The notes beneath the pieces are model-generated. The model made no database searches and was not told the DNA's origin. It was given only the letters and a program-made list of their open reading frames with translations. A stretch of DNA of 64,000 bases from Mucilaginibacter sp. PAMC 26640. GTDB lineage: Bacteria > Bacteroidota > Bacteroidia > Sphingobacteriales > Sphingobacteriaceae. The first letter of the stretch is position 1; each line of letters begins with the position of its first letter. The stretch lies in contig CP014773.1 in the NCBI GenBank assembly GCA_001596135.1, positions 1-64,000 of the forward strand. The letters are read 5' to 3'. Shown in pieces: positions 9,344 through 18,420 of the stretch. The translations under genes were made by a program, and so were the position numbers.

Positions 9344-11899
9344 ATGAGCAAATCTAAAAACAGCCCCGCCGCATCTTCACCACAACAATTTCCTGTAGTT
9401 GGTATAGGTGCATCTGCCGGCGGCTTAGAAGCAATAAAGCTTTTCCTGCAAGCACTGCCAGAAAAAACAGGCATGGCTTATGTTTTTGTGCAGCATTTGA
9501 GCCCTACACATATCAGTATCCTGCCAGAAATTTTGGAAAGGATATCACCCATACCGGTAGTGCCTATTACAGACGGTATAACATTACAACAAGATCACAT
9601 CTATATCGGGCCCGAGAATACTATTGTTAAAGCAATTGATGGCGTATTGAAACTGGAACCACAAGGGACAAAGAATAAGAAAACTAATGCGGTTGATATT
9701 TTCTTTAGTTCGCTGGGTTCAGTTTACCAGAGCTATGCTATCGGCATAATTTTGTCCGGCTCACTTAATGATGGCACAATGGGGCTGCAAATCATCAAAT
9801 CATACGGGGGGATAACCTTTGCCCAGGACCAGCTGTCTGCCGCTTTTGAAGGCATGCCCAAAAGCGCAGCAGATAGTGGCGTGGTTGATTTTATAATGCC
9901 TCCTGAAGCGATAGCAAAGCACCTGGTAACTATAAACCATCCTTTTAATGTAACACAACAGGAAGGTGCAGTGCCAGATGCCAAACAGGAAGATCACGAC
10001 ATTTTTAAGCAGATCCTAACTGTGTTGCGGGTGCGCCGCGGGGTAGATTTTCAATACTACAAATCCAGTACGCTTAAGCGCAGGATCATCCGCCGGATGG
10101 CTCTTAATAAGATAGAAAAGCCTGCCGACTACCTTTACCGGCTGCGTGAAAGCAAAGCCGAACAAGATGCCCTTTACAACGATATGCTGATATCGGTAAC
10201 GCATTTCTTTAGAGACCCAACTACGTTCGATACTTTATGTAATGATATCTTCCCGGCGTTGGTGAGCCAAAAATCAACGGCAAACGAACCGTTGCGAATT
10301 TGGATAGCGGGTTGCGCAACCGGGGAAGAGGCCTATAGCATGGCTATTTGCTTGCAGGAGTATATGGGTGATAAGGCCGCTACCATGAAACTGCAGATCT
10401 TTGCTACCGATATATCTGAAACCGCCATAGCAAAAGCCAGGGCTGGCCTATACCGCCAAAATGAATTGGAGGGGCTAAGCACCTCACGCGTACAGCAGTT
10501 TTTTACCAAGGTAGACGGGCATTACCAGGTAAACAAAACCATACGGGACATGTGCGTTTTTGCGCATCACAACTTATTGAAAGACCCGCCGTTTTCCAAA
10601 ATAGATGTGATCAGCTGCCGCAACGTTTTGATCTACCTGGAGCCGGTGCTACAAAAAAGAGCTTTAACTACTTTTCATTATGCATTAAACGAATACGGCT
10701 ATTTGCTTTTAGGCAAATCTGAAAGTATAGGATCTCATACGGATATTTATAGTCCGTACCGCGCGGCAGAGCGGATTTATCTGCGCAAAGGCCCTCCCGG
10801 CAGGTTTATGAATGTGGCATCGAAAACATCGGAACAAAACTTCCGGAACATAGACCATGGCGAACCACGTAACGAAGTGAAGGATGTTTACAAAATGGCC
10901 GACGAAATTATGCTGGCTAAATTTGTACCGCCCGGCGTATTGGTTAATGATAAGTTTGATATCATTCAATTTAGGGGCGCTACCGATAACTGGATTGGCC
11001 AGCCGCAGGGCAAACCTAGCTTTAATATTTTAAAACTGGCACGCAACGGACTGGCTTTTGAATTAAGAAGCTTGTTACAGCATGCTAAAAAGGTTAACCA
11101 GCCATCGCGAAAGTATGGCATATTTTACCAATACAATGAGTTGCAGCACTTTCTTAATATAGAGGTTGTGCCCATCCGCGACCAGGATGAGCAGCATTAT
11201 CTCATCGTATTTCAGCAAGCATCATCCACAGGCATTGAGCCCGGCATTTTCGAAGGTGGGTCTCAACATGATAACACTAATTATAATGCAGCGGAACTGC
11301 GGATAGAACATCTGGAACGTGAACTGATCCAATCGCGTGCAGATATGCGGGTGGTGAGCGAGGAGCAGGAACTGGCCAATGAAGAATTGCAAAGCGCCAA
11401 TGAAGAGCTGTTATCAAGTAGTGAGGAACTGCAAAGCCTTAACGAAGAACTGGAAACATCTAAAGAAGAATTGCAAAGTACCAACGAGGAGATCATTGTT
11501 ATTAACAATGAACTTTTGGATAGAAACGAGCAATTAAATAACTCGCGAATTTACGCAGAAGCCATTATTAAAACCATTCGGGACCCGCTGCTTATACTAG
11601 ATAAAGATTTAAAAGTTCTGCGTGCAACTCAGGCTTTCTACACCACTTTTAAAGTAATAGAAAAAGAAACTGAAGGGGAATACCTTTATGAACTGGGCAA
11701 CAACCAATGGGACGTTCCCGAGTTGCGTAATTTGCTGGAGCGGGTATTACCACAGCACCGGGAATTGAAAGACTACAAAATCACCTGCAATTTTGAAACC
11801 ATTGGTCGGCGCCATATGTTATTAAATGCCTATCAGTTAGATCATAGCCAACAGATTGTTTTAGCCTTAAAAGACATTACCGATATCATTAACATATAG
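9344..11899 (+). CDS. CheB-CheR-PAS fusion protein
   Basis: An 851-residue fusion. Residues 15-200 are a CheB methylesterase domain (GIGASAGGLEAI with the catalytic Ser; VFVQHLSPTH with the His). Residues about 220-480 are a CheR methyltransferase (RRIIRRMALNKI, ISVTHFFRDP, the SAM-binding IAGCATGEEAYS, and ISCRNVLIYLEP). A long Glu-rich coiled coil (LQSANEELLSSSEELQSLNE) follows at about 645-730, then a C-terminal PAS domain. There is no CheB receiver domain and no histidine kinase after the PAS. Such orphan CheBR-PAS proteins occur in Bacteroidota without chemotaxis receptors and are thought to act in signalling. The gene is monocistronic. Confidence 0.9.
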   Translation: MSKSKNSPAASSPQQFPVVGIGASAGGLEAIKLFLQALPEKTGMAYVFVQHLSPTHISILPEILERISPIPVVPITDGITLQQDHIYIGPENTIVKAIDGVLKLEPQGTKNKKTNAVDIFFSSLGSVYQSYAIGIILSGSLNDGTMGLQIIKSYGGITFAQDQLSAAFEGMPKSAADSGVVDFIMPPEAIAKHLVTINHPFNVTQQEGAVPDAKQEDHDIFKQILTVLRVRRGVDFQYYKSSTLKRRIIRRMALNKIEKPADYLYRLRESKAEQDALYNDMLISVTHFFRDPTTFDTLCNDIFPALVSQKSTANEPLRIWIAGCATGEEAYSMAICLQEYMGDKAATMKLQIFATDISETAIAKARAGLYRQNELEGLSTSRVQQFFTKVDGHYQVNKTIRDMCVFAHHNLLKDPPFSKIDVISCRNVLIYLEPVLQKRALTTFHYALNEYGYLLLGKSESIGSHTDIYSPYRAAERIYLRKGPPGRFMNVASKTSEQNFRNIDHGEPRNEVKDVYKMADEIMLAKFVPPGVLVNDKFDIIQFRGATDNWIGQPQGKPSFNILKLARNGLAFELRSLLQHAKKVNQPSRKYGIFYQYNELQHFLNIEVVPIRDQDEQHYLIVFQQASSTGIEPGIFEGGSQHDNTNYNAAELRIEHLERELIQSRADMRVVSEEQELANEELQSANEELLSSSEELQSLNEELETSKEELQSTNEEIIVINNELLDRNEQLNNSRIYAEAIIKTIRDPLLILDKDLKVLRATQAFYTTFKVIEKETEGEYLYELGNNQWDVPELRNLLERVLPQHRELKDYKITCNFETIGRRHMLLNAYQLDHSQQIVLALKDITDIINI

Positions 11900-11936
11900 C
11901 TTTACAGCAGGGAAGGCGCTGCAATTTGCCGTCCTG

Positions 11937-12284
11937 CTAGCAGTCTTCGATAGTCATCCGTTTAATCAGGTGGCCATCAAACTGGTAGATGTGTTTTACT
12001 ATAACATCCGCCACAACCTGGCCCTGCAGGTTTTTTATAACCTGCTTTACATTAACGCAAATTAAGCCATCATCAAGAAAAGGAGTTTCTGCCGGGTTTA
12101 CGATAGGGTCAATTTCCGACCATTGCCTGGTCCAGTAATTTCGCACTTCATGATGGCCGTGTACATACCCCCCCTCCCATCCGTTGGGCCATTCCACCTC
12201 GGGATGAAAATGTGTTAATACGCCGTCAATATCCCTGTTATTGAAAGCGTTGTATACCTGTTCTATAATTTCAAGGTGCGACAT
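11937..12284 (-). CDS. NTF2-like (SnoaL) family protein
   Basis: A 115-residue single-domain protein. The pattern EIIEQVYNAFNNRDIDGVLTHFHPEVEW at the N-terminus, then an alpha-beta cone with YWTRQWSEIDP and VKHIYQFDGHLIKRMTI, fits the SnoaL-like branch of the NTF2 superfamily. Members bind small ligands or act as isomerases or cyclases, and nothing here fixes a substrate. It converges with the CheBR-PAS gene, whose stop is 37 bp away. Confidence 0.75.
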   Translation of the reverse strand: MSHLEIIEQVYNAFNNRDIDGVLTHFHPEVEWPNGWEGGYVHGHHEVRNYWTRQWSEIDPIVNPAETPFLDDGLICVNVKQVIKNLQGQVVADVIVKHIYQFDGHLIKRMTIEDC

Positions 12285-12429
12285 AGTAGCTATTGAATGT
12301 AAGTGCCTGATAGGACAAATATATCACCGCTAAATCTAGAACAAAAATTAAAAGATAAGATTCGTAAGTTTAATAGTCCATATAATAACTTGGCTGTAAG
12401 AAGATTTCAAAAGCAACCTCCCACAAACA

Positions 12430-12465
12430 AAAGATGGCCTCCACATTACTGCGACGGCCATCTTT
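12430..12465 (-). terminator. Terminator of the alcohol dehydrogenase gene
   Basis: The perfect arms AAAGATGGCC (12430-12439) and GGCCATCTTT (12456-12465) lie just downstream of the leftward dehydrogenase gene; on that strand the hairpin ends in a T run. Confidence 0.8.
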
Positions 12466-12482
12466 CAAGTTAAAAATATTAG

Positions 12483-13526
12483 CTACAAGGTAGCCATATC
12501 AATAACAAATCTGTAACGGACATCGCCTTTAACCATACGGTCATAAGCATTTTGGATATCCTTAATATCAATCATTTCAATTTCCGATACGATGTTATGT
12601 TCAGCACAGAAATCCAGCATTTCCTGAGTTTCTTTAATACCGCCAATACCCGATCCTGCTAAGCTCTTACGGCCGCCCAAAAGGCTGAACGCAGCTACTT
12701 CAGCGGGTTTAGATGGTACTCCAACGCAAATCATGGTACCGTTAGTTTTCAACAGTGACAGATACATGTTAAAATCATGCTCGGCAGAAACCGTATCCAG
12801 GATAAAATCAAAGGTACCCATAGCAGCTTTGATCTGCTCAGGATCTGAAGTAACCACAAAGTGATGCGCACCTAATTTTTTTGCATCTTCTTCCTTCTTT
12901 GGAGAAGTACTCAGCACAGTAACTTCCGCGCCAAAAGCAACACCAAATTTAACGCCCATGTGGCCCAAACCACCAAGGCCAAGCACAGCCAGTTTATGGC
13001 CTTTGCCAACATTCCAATGCCTTAACGGCGAGTAAGTGGTAATACCTGCGCAAAGTAATGGTGCGGTGGCAGCCAAATCAACATCTTCTGAAATGTGCAG
13101 TACGAATTCTTCGCGCACAACAATGGTGTTTGAGTAACCACCATAGGTAGGCATAGAACCGTCTCGTTCCATACTGTTATAGGTTTGGGTATTCCCTTCC
13201 AGGCAGTATTGCTCCAGGTCTTGTTTGCAGTTTTCGCAAACCTGGCAGCTATCTACCATACAACCGGTACCAGCCAATTGGCCAACTTTAAAGTTTTTTA
13301 CGTGTTCGCCAACTTTAACGATGCGGCCAACAATTTCATGACCAGGAACCATCGGGAAAATACCCGGGAACCAGTCGTTTTTTATCTGGTGCAAATCCGA
13401 GTGGCAAACGCCACAAAACAAAATATCGAATTGTACATCATGGGGGCCTACTTCGCGGCGCTCAAACGTCCAGGGGGCCAGGTCCGTATTTTCGTCCTGG
13501 GCTGCATAAGCTTTAGTTTCAATCAT
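12483..13526 (-). CDS. Zinc-dependent alcohol dehydrogenase, CAD/YahK type
   Basis: A 347-residue medium-chain dehydrogenase. The start MIETKAYAAQ at 13526 is preferred because the longer open frame has an implausible basic N-terminus. Catalytic zinc ligands are in FCGVCHSDLHQ and GHEIVGRI; structural zinc ligands are in CQVCENCKQDLEQYC; the NADP-binding Rossmann motif is LGLGGLGHMGVKFG. The YNSMERDG and GGYSNTIVV segments place it with the cinnamyl-alcohol/YahK aldehyde reductases, which reduce a broad range of aldehydes with NADPH. It is a single gene with its own terminator. Confidence 0.9.
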   Translation of the reverse strand: MIETKAYAAQDENTDLAPWTFERREVGPHDVQFDILFCGVCHSDLHQIKNDWFPGIFPMVPGHEIVGRIVKVGEHVKNFKVGQLAGTGCMVDSCQVCENCKQDLEQYCLEGNTQTYNSMERDGSMPTYGGYSNTIVVREEFVLHISEDVDLAATAPLLCAGITTYSPLRHWNVGKGHKLAVLGLGGLGHMGVKFGVAFGAEVTVLSTSPKKEEDAKKLGAHHFVVTSDPEQIKAAMGTFDFILDTVSAEHDFNMYLSLLKTNGTMICVGVPSKPAEVAAFSLLGGRKSLAGSGIGGIKETQEMLDFCAEHNIVSEIEMIDIKDIQNAYDRMVKGDVRYRFVIDMATL

Positions 13527-13888
13527 AGTAAATAGATTTTGAGAGTTTTGAAACCGGCGATTATTCCGGCAGTGCAAAGATATAAGCCACATCATCCAAA
13601 TATGTTTACGGCAAATGCAAAATGACTTACTATCAACATTATTATTCCATTAATGAACAATGCTATTTATTAAAACAATTCTGTCTTTCAATTGCTTAGC
13701 ATGTACATACTCATACATGATTTAAATATCGGTATGTAAGCAAAATGGCGCGAGTAAGACCTGATTATTTCCGAGCTCTGAAAACACTACCCTTCTAAAG
13801 CGGCCCCATAACAGGGTAGCCCATAACAACATCTATTTTTTGCAGCATGCGAATAGTCGTATGCTGAACGGTCCTTTAGTATACTCAC

Positions 13889-14422
13889 ATGGAAACAAAC
13901 AACCCGATGGCAATGCCATTGCCGGAAAACGCACTGGCCAAATTACCGCTCAGGAAATTTTTCATTACTCACCTTGATCATATTTACTGTGCCAAAACTC
14001 ACCTGGTGACCAGGCTGCCCGAATTAGCGGATATGGCACATTTTCAGGATTTAAAGAATGCTATTTTTGAAGTGCGGGACGAGGTCGAAAAACAAATAGT
14101 GCGGTTGGAACAAATTTATACACTCTTTGACGCGAAGCAATCACAAGAGAGCTTCTTGGGATGGAAGGGATTGTTGAACGATGCCTTTAAAGATATTACC
14201 GAACATGGCGAAAGCCCCGAATCGCGGGATCTTTCACTGCTTTTTTATATGCAAAATATAGAAAGTTTAGAAATGGCTTCTTTTAAAGTACTACAAATAG
14301 CTGCAACCAAAATCAATAATCAAAAAATTTCGCAATTATTAAAGGAGAGTTATGATGATGCTACCGACGACCGCACGCTACTATTGATGATCATGTCGAA
14401 ATATGTTAGCGGCGAAAAATAG
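13889..14422 (+). CDS. DUF892 (YciE/YciF-like) ferritin-like protein
   Basis: A 177-residue four-helix protein. After a Pro-rich start, the helices begin LPLRKFFITHLDHIYCAKTHLVTRLPELADMA, then FEVRDEVEKQIVRLEQIYTLFDAK, typical of DUF892 proteins related to ferritin and rubrerythrin and induced in stress. Glu/His residues (H in FITHLDHIY, E in EVRDEVEKQ) could be metal ligands, but the full diiron set was not checked by structure. The stop at 14422 lies 1 bp from the convergent DUF3095 gene, so the two share a 3' end. Confidence 0.75.
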   Translation: METNNPMAMPLPENALAKLPLRKFFITHLDHIYCAKTHLVTRLPELADMAHFQDLKNAIFEVRDEVEKQIVRLEQIYTLFDAKQSQESFLGWKGLLNDAFKDITEHGESPESRDLSLLFYMQNIESLEMASFKVLQIAATKINNQKISQLLKESYDDATDDRTLLLMIMSKYVSGEK

Positions 14423-14423
14423 G

Positions 14424-15602
14424 TTATGTTTTGGATGAAGTAGCAAGTCCCTTTAGCTTAGCTTTGAGCATTTTTGCCGCTTGTGTATAACCACCTTCAG
14501 ATCCATCCACAAAATGGATGTGATCATCTTTCAAGTCGCGTACGTAACAGGACATAACCGATGCGTTACTGATGTGCAGGCCATAAACTATTTTGCCGGT
14601 ATGCTCCAATTGATCTAAAACTTTCAGCAGTTTTTCCCGCTTTTTGGCGGTGCCGGATATTACGGTGTTGATCTTCCCATCTATTACCAACGTATCCGAA
14701 TTTTCTACCAGGCTTTTAAGGTACCGCTGCCCGCTTTCCGTATTAAAGTAAATTTTGCCATAGAGGTTTATTGCCCAGTTTTTTACCAGTTGCAGCCACT
14801 TGATTTTACCCAGGCTCGCCCGCATTTCAAGGCCAAGGTTATTGAACGAGGTTCGGAATTTTAGTTTATCTACCGATATGGGCTGCCTTTTTTGCGGCAG
14901 TCCGTAAACCTTATCTATGGTATCCATTACCACTTTAAATGCTTCCGACTGCATTGCGCCGTTGGTTGCAATTACCAGCAAGCTTACCACTTCTTCTTTA
15001 TCATCTGGCGGCGAGATGCGGTCCCAGCGGCATTGCATTCCGGTAAGGTCAAGTTCCTGGTCATCGTCATCGGCGCCGTTTGCGGCAAACATATAGTCGT
15101 CTCCTTTAATAACCTGCTCTGCGTAATTGAGTCCGTTACCTAATATCACCGGGATGGAAAAGATTTCGCCGCTGCTGTACTTGGCAATATGTAAATGATG
15201 CCCTTTTGCATAAATATCGGCCACGGGAATGGTACCGGTACGCAACTCCAGATTAAAGTTTTCAAGCGTATTTACCTTATATAGCCGCAGCGCTTGCATT
15301 ACTTTTTTATGGATGGATGGCGGCACAATACAGGTTGCACCATCGCCTCCAAAAAAGAATGGCACAGTTACCTGCATACCGAACGCAATATTTAGCACCG
15401 AAACAATACTGCCGGTGGCAATGAGGTTAACATTTTCATGCCCCCCGCCAAACACAGCCTGTGTGGAGTTTTTAATATCGGTAATAATTACATGCCAGTT
15501 TGCAGGTATTTCGCGGAAACGTTTTGGGCTAACCAGTAAATTGCCCATCGGCACCCGGTGAACAGGCAGATCAGCATAAAATTGGTCGTTATCGGTATGC
15601 AT
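14424..15602 (-). CDS. DUF3095 family protein (nucleotide-cyclase-like fold)
   Basis: A 392-residue cytoplasmic protein. The region WHVIITDIKNSTQAVFGGGHENVNLIATGS, followed by FFFGGDGATCIVPP, is the DUF3095 signature; the Asp in TDIKNST and the GGDG turn recall class III adenylate or diguanylate cyclases, so a cyclase-like fold is likely. Activity is unproven. The C-terminal half contains VYGLHISNASVMSCYVRD and VDGSEGGYTQAAK. The next gene upstream is the ion-channel homologue, 47 bp away in the same direction, so the two may share a transcript. Confidence 0.8.
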   Translation of the reverse strand: MHTDNDQFYADLPVHRVPMGNLLVSPKRFREIPANWHVIITDIKNSTQAVFGGGHENVNLIATGSIVSVLNIAFGMQVTVPFFFGGDGATCIVPPSIHKKVMQALRLYKVNTLENFNLELRTGTIPVADIYAKGHHLHIAKYSSGEIFSIPVILGNGLNYAEQVIKGDDYMFAANGADDDDQELDLTGMQCRWDRISPPDDKEEVVSLLVIATNGAMQSEAFKVVMDTIDKVYGLPQKRQPISVDKLKFRTSFNNLGLEMRASLGKIKWLQLVKNWAINLYGKIYFNTESGQRYLKSLVENSDTLVIDGKINTVISGTAKKREKLLKVLDQLEHTGKIVYGLHISNASVMSCYVRDLKDDHIHFVDGSEGGYTQAAKMLKAKLKGLATSSKT

Positions 15603-15649
15603 TTAAATTATTCTGTAACAGATATACGAAAAATTTCATGATTAGTTAC

Positions 15650-16645
15650 TTACCGGGTTGCATCGAAGATAAACCATACGTTCAGCAACACATAGCCCGC
15701 CAGCAAAACCTGTGCACAAATAAAATCGAACTTTTTAGCGCGTTCAACCTTATCCTGCTTTAGCAAACGCAGGGAATAGGATGTGCAGATGATCACCGTA
15801 AGAATAAAAACCAGTGTAAGCCCGTGAAGCGTATCCACCAGTGTGAAACTGGTAGATTCGGGCAAAGACGAATCAATAATATATTTATTACCGATTACAG
15901 CAAACAGCGCCCCTACACTCAGGCCGAAGCGCGAATCGATACTATCGGTGTGGATGTAGAAGCACATGTAAGAGATCAGGAAAGCCACATACATCCCCAG
16001 GAACATTTTCCAGAACAATCCCATCGCATCCCTGCCTATCGTTAGCTTAACCCGGTAGGTACTGTACTCGCTATGCGGAGTAGGCATACTATCGTCACCA
16101 AAGGCGGTTTCATACTTCTTTATCCCGGTGGTGGTGCTAACGCTGTCTATCGTCCACCCCCGCAGGGTAAACCTGGGGTCGTATTGTTTGCCCAGCGTAT
16201 CAGCCGCAAACACCAGCGATTTAGAATCGAACTGTGAATTCTCGATAGAAAAGCGCAGCTTTTGGCTATCGAACGGAAAATTATCAATCGCCCAGGAATC
16301 CTTCATTACACATTGCAGCTTCATCAGCAGGTAAATGCGCCCGCCGGTGGAATCCACTGTAGAAAATGAAGTGGTTACCGATTTGGCTTGCGGAACTTCC
16401 AGGTTGTGCAGAAAATCAAATTCCTTGTTCTTGTACTTCAGCCAAAGCCATAAGTTTACATTATACTCTTTGTCCTTAAAATTGATATCATGAATACTGG
16501 TGATATAGATGCCGCTTTTAACGGTATCGGGCACATGCTCTACTGCCTTGTTAACCGGCTGTGCGCCGACGTGTGCAAAAGCACTTACCAATAACAAAAA
16601 TAAAGCAAGTATTTTATAGCGGAATTTACCGGGGCTGGTGAGCAT
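15650..16645 (-). CDS. Pentameric ligand-gated ion channel homologue
   Basis: A 331-residue protein: signal peptide (about 1-29, ending VGAQ), an extracellular beta domain, then four hydrophobic helices in the last third (around LFWKMFLGMYVAFLISYMCF, FGLSVGALFAVIGNKYII, LVDTLHGLTLVFILTVIICT and ICAQVLLAGYVLLNVWFIF). The beta domain holds WAIDNFPFDSQKLRFSIEN, matching the conserved FPFD-Q of Cys-loop receptors; the two Cys of the eukaryotic loop are absent, as in bacterial channels. Length and topology fit GLIC/ELIC-type channels. Ligand and ion selectivity cannot be read. Confidence 0.75.
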   Translation of the reverse strand: MLTSPGKFRYKILALFLLLVSAFAHVGAQPVNKAVEHVPDTVKSGIYITSIHDINFKDKEYNVNLWLWLKYKNKEFDFLHNLEVPQAKSVTTSFSTVDSTGGRIYLLMKLQCVMKDSWAIDNFPFDSQKLRFSIENSQFDSKSLVFAADTLGKQYDPRFTLRGWTIDSVSTTTGIKKYETAFGDDSMPTPHSEYSTYRVKLTIGRDAMGLFWKMFLGMYVAFLISYMCFYIHTDSIDSRFGLSVGALFAVIGNKYIIDSSLPESTSFTLVDTLHGLTLVFILTVIICTSYSLRLLKQDKVERAKKFDFICAQVLLAGYVLLNVWFIFDATR

Positions 16646-16975
16646 AATTACTTATTGATACCGATAAAAATAGACATTTTTATTGAACGGCAGTTTCCTG
16701 CAGCCTCCAGATAACCCCTTTAAGTCAATTTTTAACGCAGCTGTTTCATTCCGCGAATGTGAATCGGGTGAATCACCATTCTATATGATTATCAACGTTT
16801 TAGCGGTTTTTGATGTAACACTTTGAAACACCCTTAAACGGTGGCAAACTAAATAATTAACTGATTTACAAAGACATACAGATTATCCAAAAAAAGCGTG
16901 AATCACTCAGCAATAAAAAGTGGATCACCCCAACCAGAATTATTTTTTATAATTTTATTATCCTATTGTTTGTAA
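16646..16975. other. Intergenic region with repeated GTGAATCAC motif
   Basis: No gene is seen in these 330 bases. They hold the 11-bp palindrome GGTGAATCACC (16767-16777), GTGAATCAC again at 16898-16906 and GTGGATCAC at 16920-16928. Three similar sites between the channel gene and the tRNA could be a regulator-binding array; no regulator is identified. Confidence 0.35.
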
Positions 16976-16983
16976 TATATTTG
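16976..16983 (+). promoter_or_regulatory. -7 element of the tRNA-Ala promoter
   Basis: TATATTTG matches the Bacteroidota housekeeping -7 consensus TAnnTTTG and ends 10 bases before the tRNA 5' end. No clear -33 TTTG stands at the usual spacing. Confidence 0.5.
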
Positions 16984-16993
16984 CAGCCCAAAC

Positions 16994-17067
<74 letters not shown>

Positions 17068-17077
17068 CCTGATAATC

Positions 17078-17109
17078 AGCCACTTACAAATCAAGTAAGT
17101 GGCTTTTTT
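17078..17109 (+). terminator. Terminator after tRNA-Ala
   Basis: The perfect stem AGCCACTTAC / GTAAGTGGCT over the loop AAATCAA is followed by TTTTTTG. Confidence 0.9.
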
Positions 17110-17348
17110 GTTCCAGGTAATACCAAGGTAATACCCTCTTGCACTTTTACTTGCACCCTATTGAATATTATTGACAGTTTCGTACGCAAAATCCGCCTCT
17201 TAAGAGTTCAATAAATTTTCCTTCTCTCAACAAAATTTGCGGATTTTCCTGAACACTATTAATCTTTTTTGAAAAAAAGTTCCTGTCCGAGTCGGACAAT
17301 ATCGGACTATTTGAATCCATATAACCGCAACCTTTGTCAAAAAAATAA
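17110..17348. other. Candidate left attachment and control region
   Basis: No gene is seen here. It contains direct repeats (GGTAATACC twice near 17116-17134; TTGCAC twice near 17139-17156), an inverted repeat AAAATCCGC (17188-17196) / GCGGATTTT (17239-17247), and a short palindrome TGTCCGA-G-TCGGACA (17284-17298) with a third TCGGAC at 17303. Repeats beside a tRNA and before the mob genes fit an attL with arm sites plus an operator for the first gene, but this is inference. Confidence 0.35.
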
Positions 17349-17354
17349 TTGACT

Positions 17355-17684
17355 ATGGAAACAAATGAAGCTAAACGGAACAATCGTCAATCGCCGGTAT
17401 TTGCTAACCAATTGACAACTGTTGAAGATCTGATCAATTTCAAGAAAGATCTGATCGCAGAGATCAGGAATTTGATTTCTACCCATACCACTCAGCCTGT
17501 AAAGCGGTGGCTCAAATCCTTTGAAGTAAAAGAGCTGCTGCATATCTCCACAGGAACACTTCATAATTTAAGGACGAATGGCACATTGCCATTTACAAAG
17601 ATCGGTGGGGTGGTTTTTTATGATATGGTAGCTGTTGAGCAAATTCTTGAGAAGCATACCACCTATCAAAAGATTTCTAAATAA
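17355..17684 (+). CDS. Excisionase-like helix-turn-helix protein
   Basis: A 109-residue protein with the start at the ATG at 17355 (a TTG two codons upstream is less likely). The C-terminal half is a MerR/excisionase-type winged helix: SFEVKELLHISTGTLHNLRTNGTLPFTKIGGVVFYDMVAVEQILEKH. Such HTH_17 proteins sit next to the mob or integration genes of Bacteroidota conjugative transposons and act as excision or transfer regulators. It is the first gene of the mob module, 35 bp before the ParA gene. Confidence 0.75.
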   Translation: METNEAKRNNRQSPVFANQLTTVEDLINFKKDLIAEIRNLISTHTTQPVKRWLKSFEVKELLHISTGTLHNLRTNGTLPFTKIGGVVFYDMVAVEQILEKHTTYQKISK

Positions 17685-17719
17685 CCTCGTTCTATAGTTT
17701 GAACTTTAAAAAACGAATC

Positions 17720-18325
17720 ATGGCAAAGATCATCACATTGGCGCACCAAAAAGGTGGCGTCGGCAAAAGCACACTAGCATTGAATTTGGCCCTCTGCTTT
17801 AAAGACCAATTAAGGGTAGCCCTGATCGATTCGGATCTGCAGGGCAGTATCTACCATCTGAAGGAAGATTTCCCGGAACTGGATATACTTGCACCTGAAA
17901 CGATCAGTGAGATTCCCAACTTAGATTATGACCTTATTATCGTAGATACCCCTCCATACTTATCCAATAGGTTAAATGAATTATTCGGGTATTCAGATTA
18001 TGTTCTGGTGCCTACAAAAGCCGGATTTTTCGACGTTATGGCGATCAAATCAACACTCGCCCTGATCAAATTCACTCAAGCCCAAAATCATAATTTGAAG
18101 GCCGGCATTGTGCTGAATATGTTAAAGCCAAGATCTGGTATTACGGCCGAGGTTGTCGAATTAATTCAAACCTTGGGCACTCCCTTATTAAACACTCGAG
18201 TCTTTGACCGGGTAAGTTTGGCAAGGTCATCCATGACCTCGGGCATCCTGAAAAGCACAGATCAAAAAGCAATAGAGGAAGTGACTTTTCTTGCGGAGGA
18301 GATCGTGGATTTAATCAGTGTATAA
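17720..18325 (+). CDS. ParA-family ATPase of the conjugative element
   Basis: A 201-residue ParA/MinD-type ATPase; the start MAKIITLAHQKGG at 17720 puts the deviant Walker A (KGGVGKST) at residues 10-17, as is usual for the family. Other motifs are the Walker A' ALIDSDLQGS and the Walker B-like LIIVDTPPYLS. In CTnDOT-like elements the equivalent gene (TraA) lies at the head of the mob or tra region; the protein may help segregate or position the transferred DNA. It is followed by a repeat-rich gap and a small partner gene. Confidence 0.85.
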   Translation: MAKIITLAHQKGGVGKSTLALNLALCFKDQLRVALIDSDLQGSIYHLKEDFPELDILAPETISEIPNLDYDLIIVDTPPYLSNRLNELFGYSDYVLVPTKAGFFDVMAIKSTLALIKFTQAQNHNLKAGIVLNMLKPRSGITAEVVELIQTLGTPLLNTRVFDRVSLARSSMTSGILKSTDQKAIEEVTFLAEEIVDLISV

Positions 18326-18333
18326 ATGTAGCA

Positions 18334-18400
18334 ATGAACATTTATACAAATGTTCATTTGAATAAACCTGCAATTGAACAAATGTAGGTTTGTTTAAATG
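18334..18400. promoter_or_regulatory. Inverted-repeat operator upstream of the ParA partner gene
   Basis: A perfect 10-bp inverted repeat ATGAACATTT (18334-18343) / AAATGTTCAT (18348-18357) with a 4-base spacer is followed by a second arm pair (AAACCT ... AGGTTT, near 18364-18396) and several GAACA/AAATGT half-sites. Its place between parA and its partner gene suits a ParB-like or autoregulatory binding site. Confidence 0.5.
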
Positions 18401-18420
18401 TGCATTATAGCTTAACCGCC

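Noticed and set aside
13021..13595. Longer start for the alcohol dehydrogenase and an antisense 116-codon frame
   Set aside because: The extension has no similarity to the family N-terminus, and the antisense frame lies fully inside a clear enzyme gene.
17068..17348. Search for an integrase gene next to the tRNA
   Set aside because: No tyrosine or serine recombinase frame is present in this stretch or elsewhere in the window; the integrase must be beyond the right edge.
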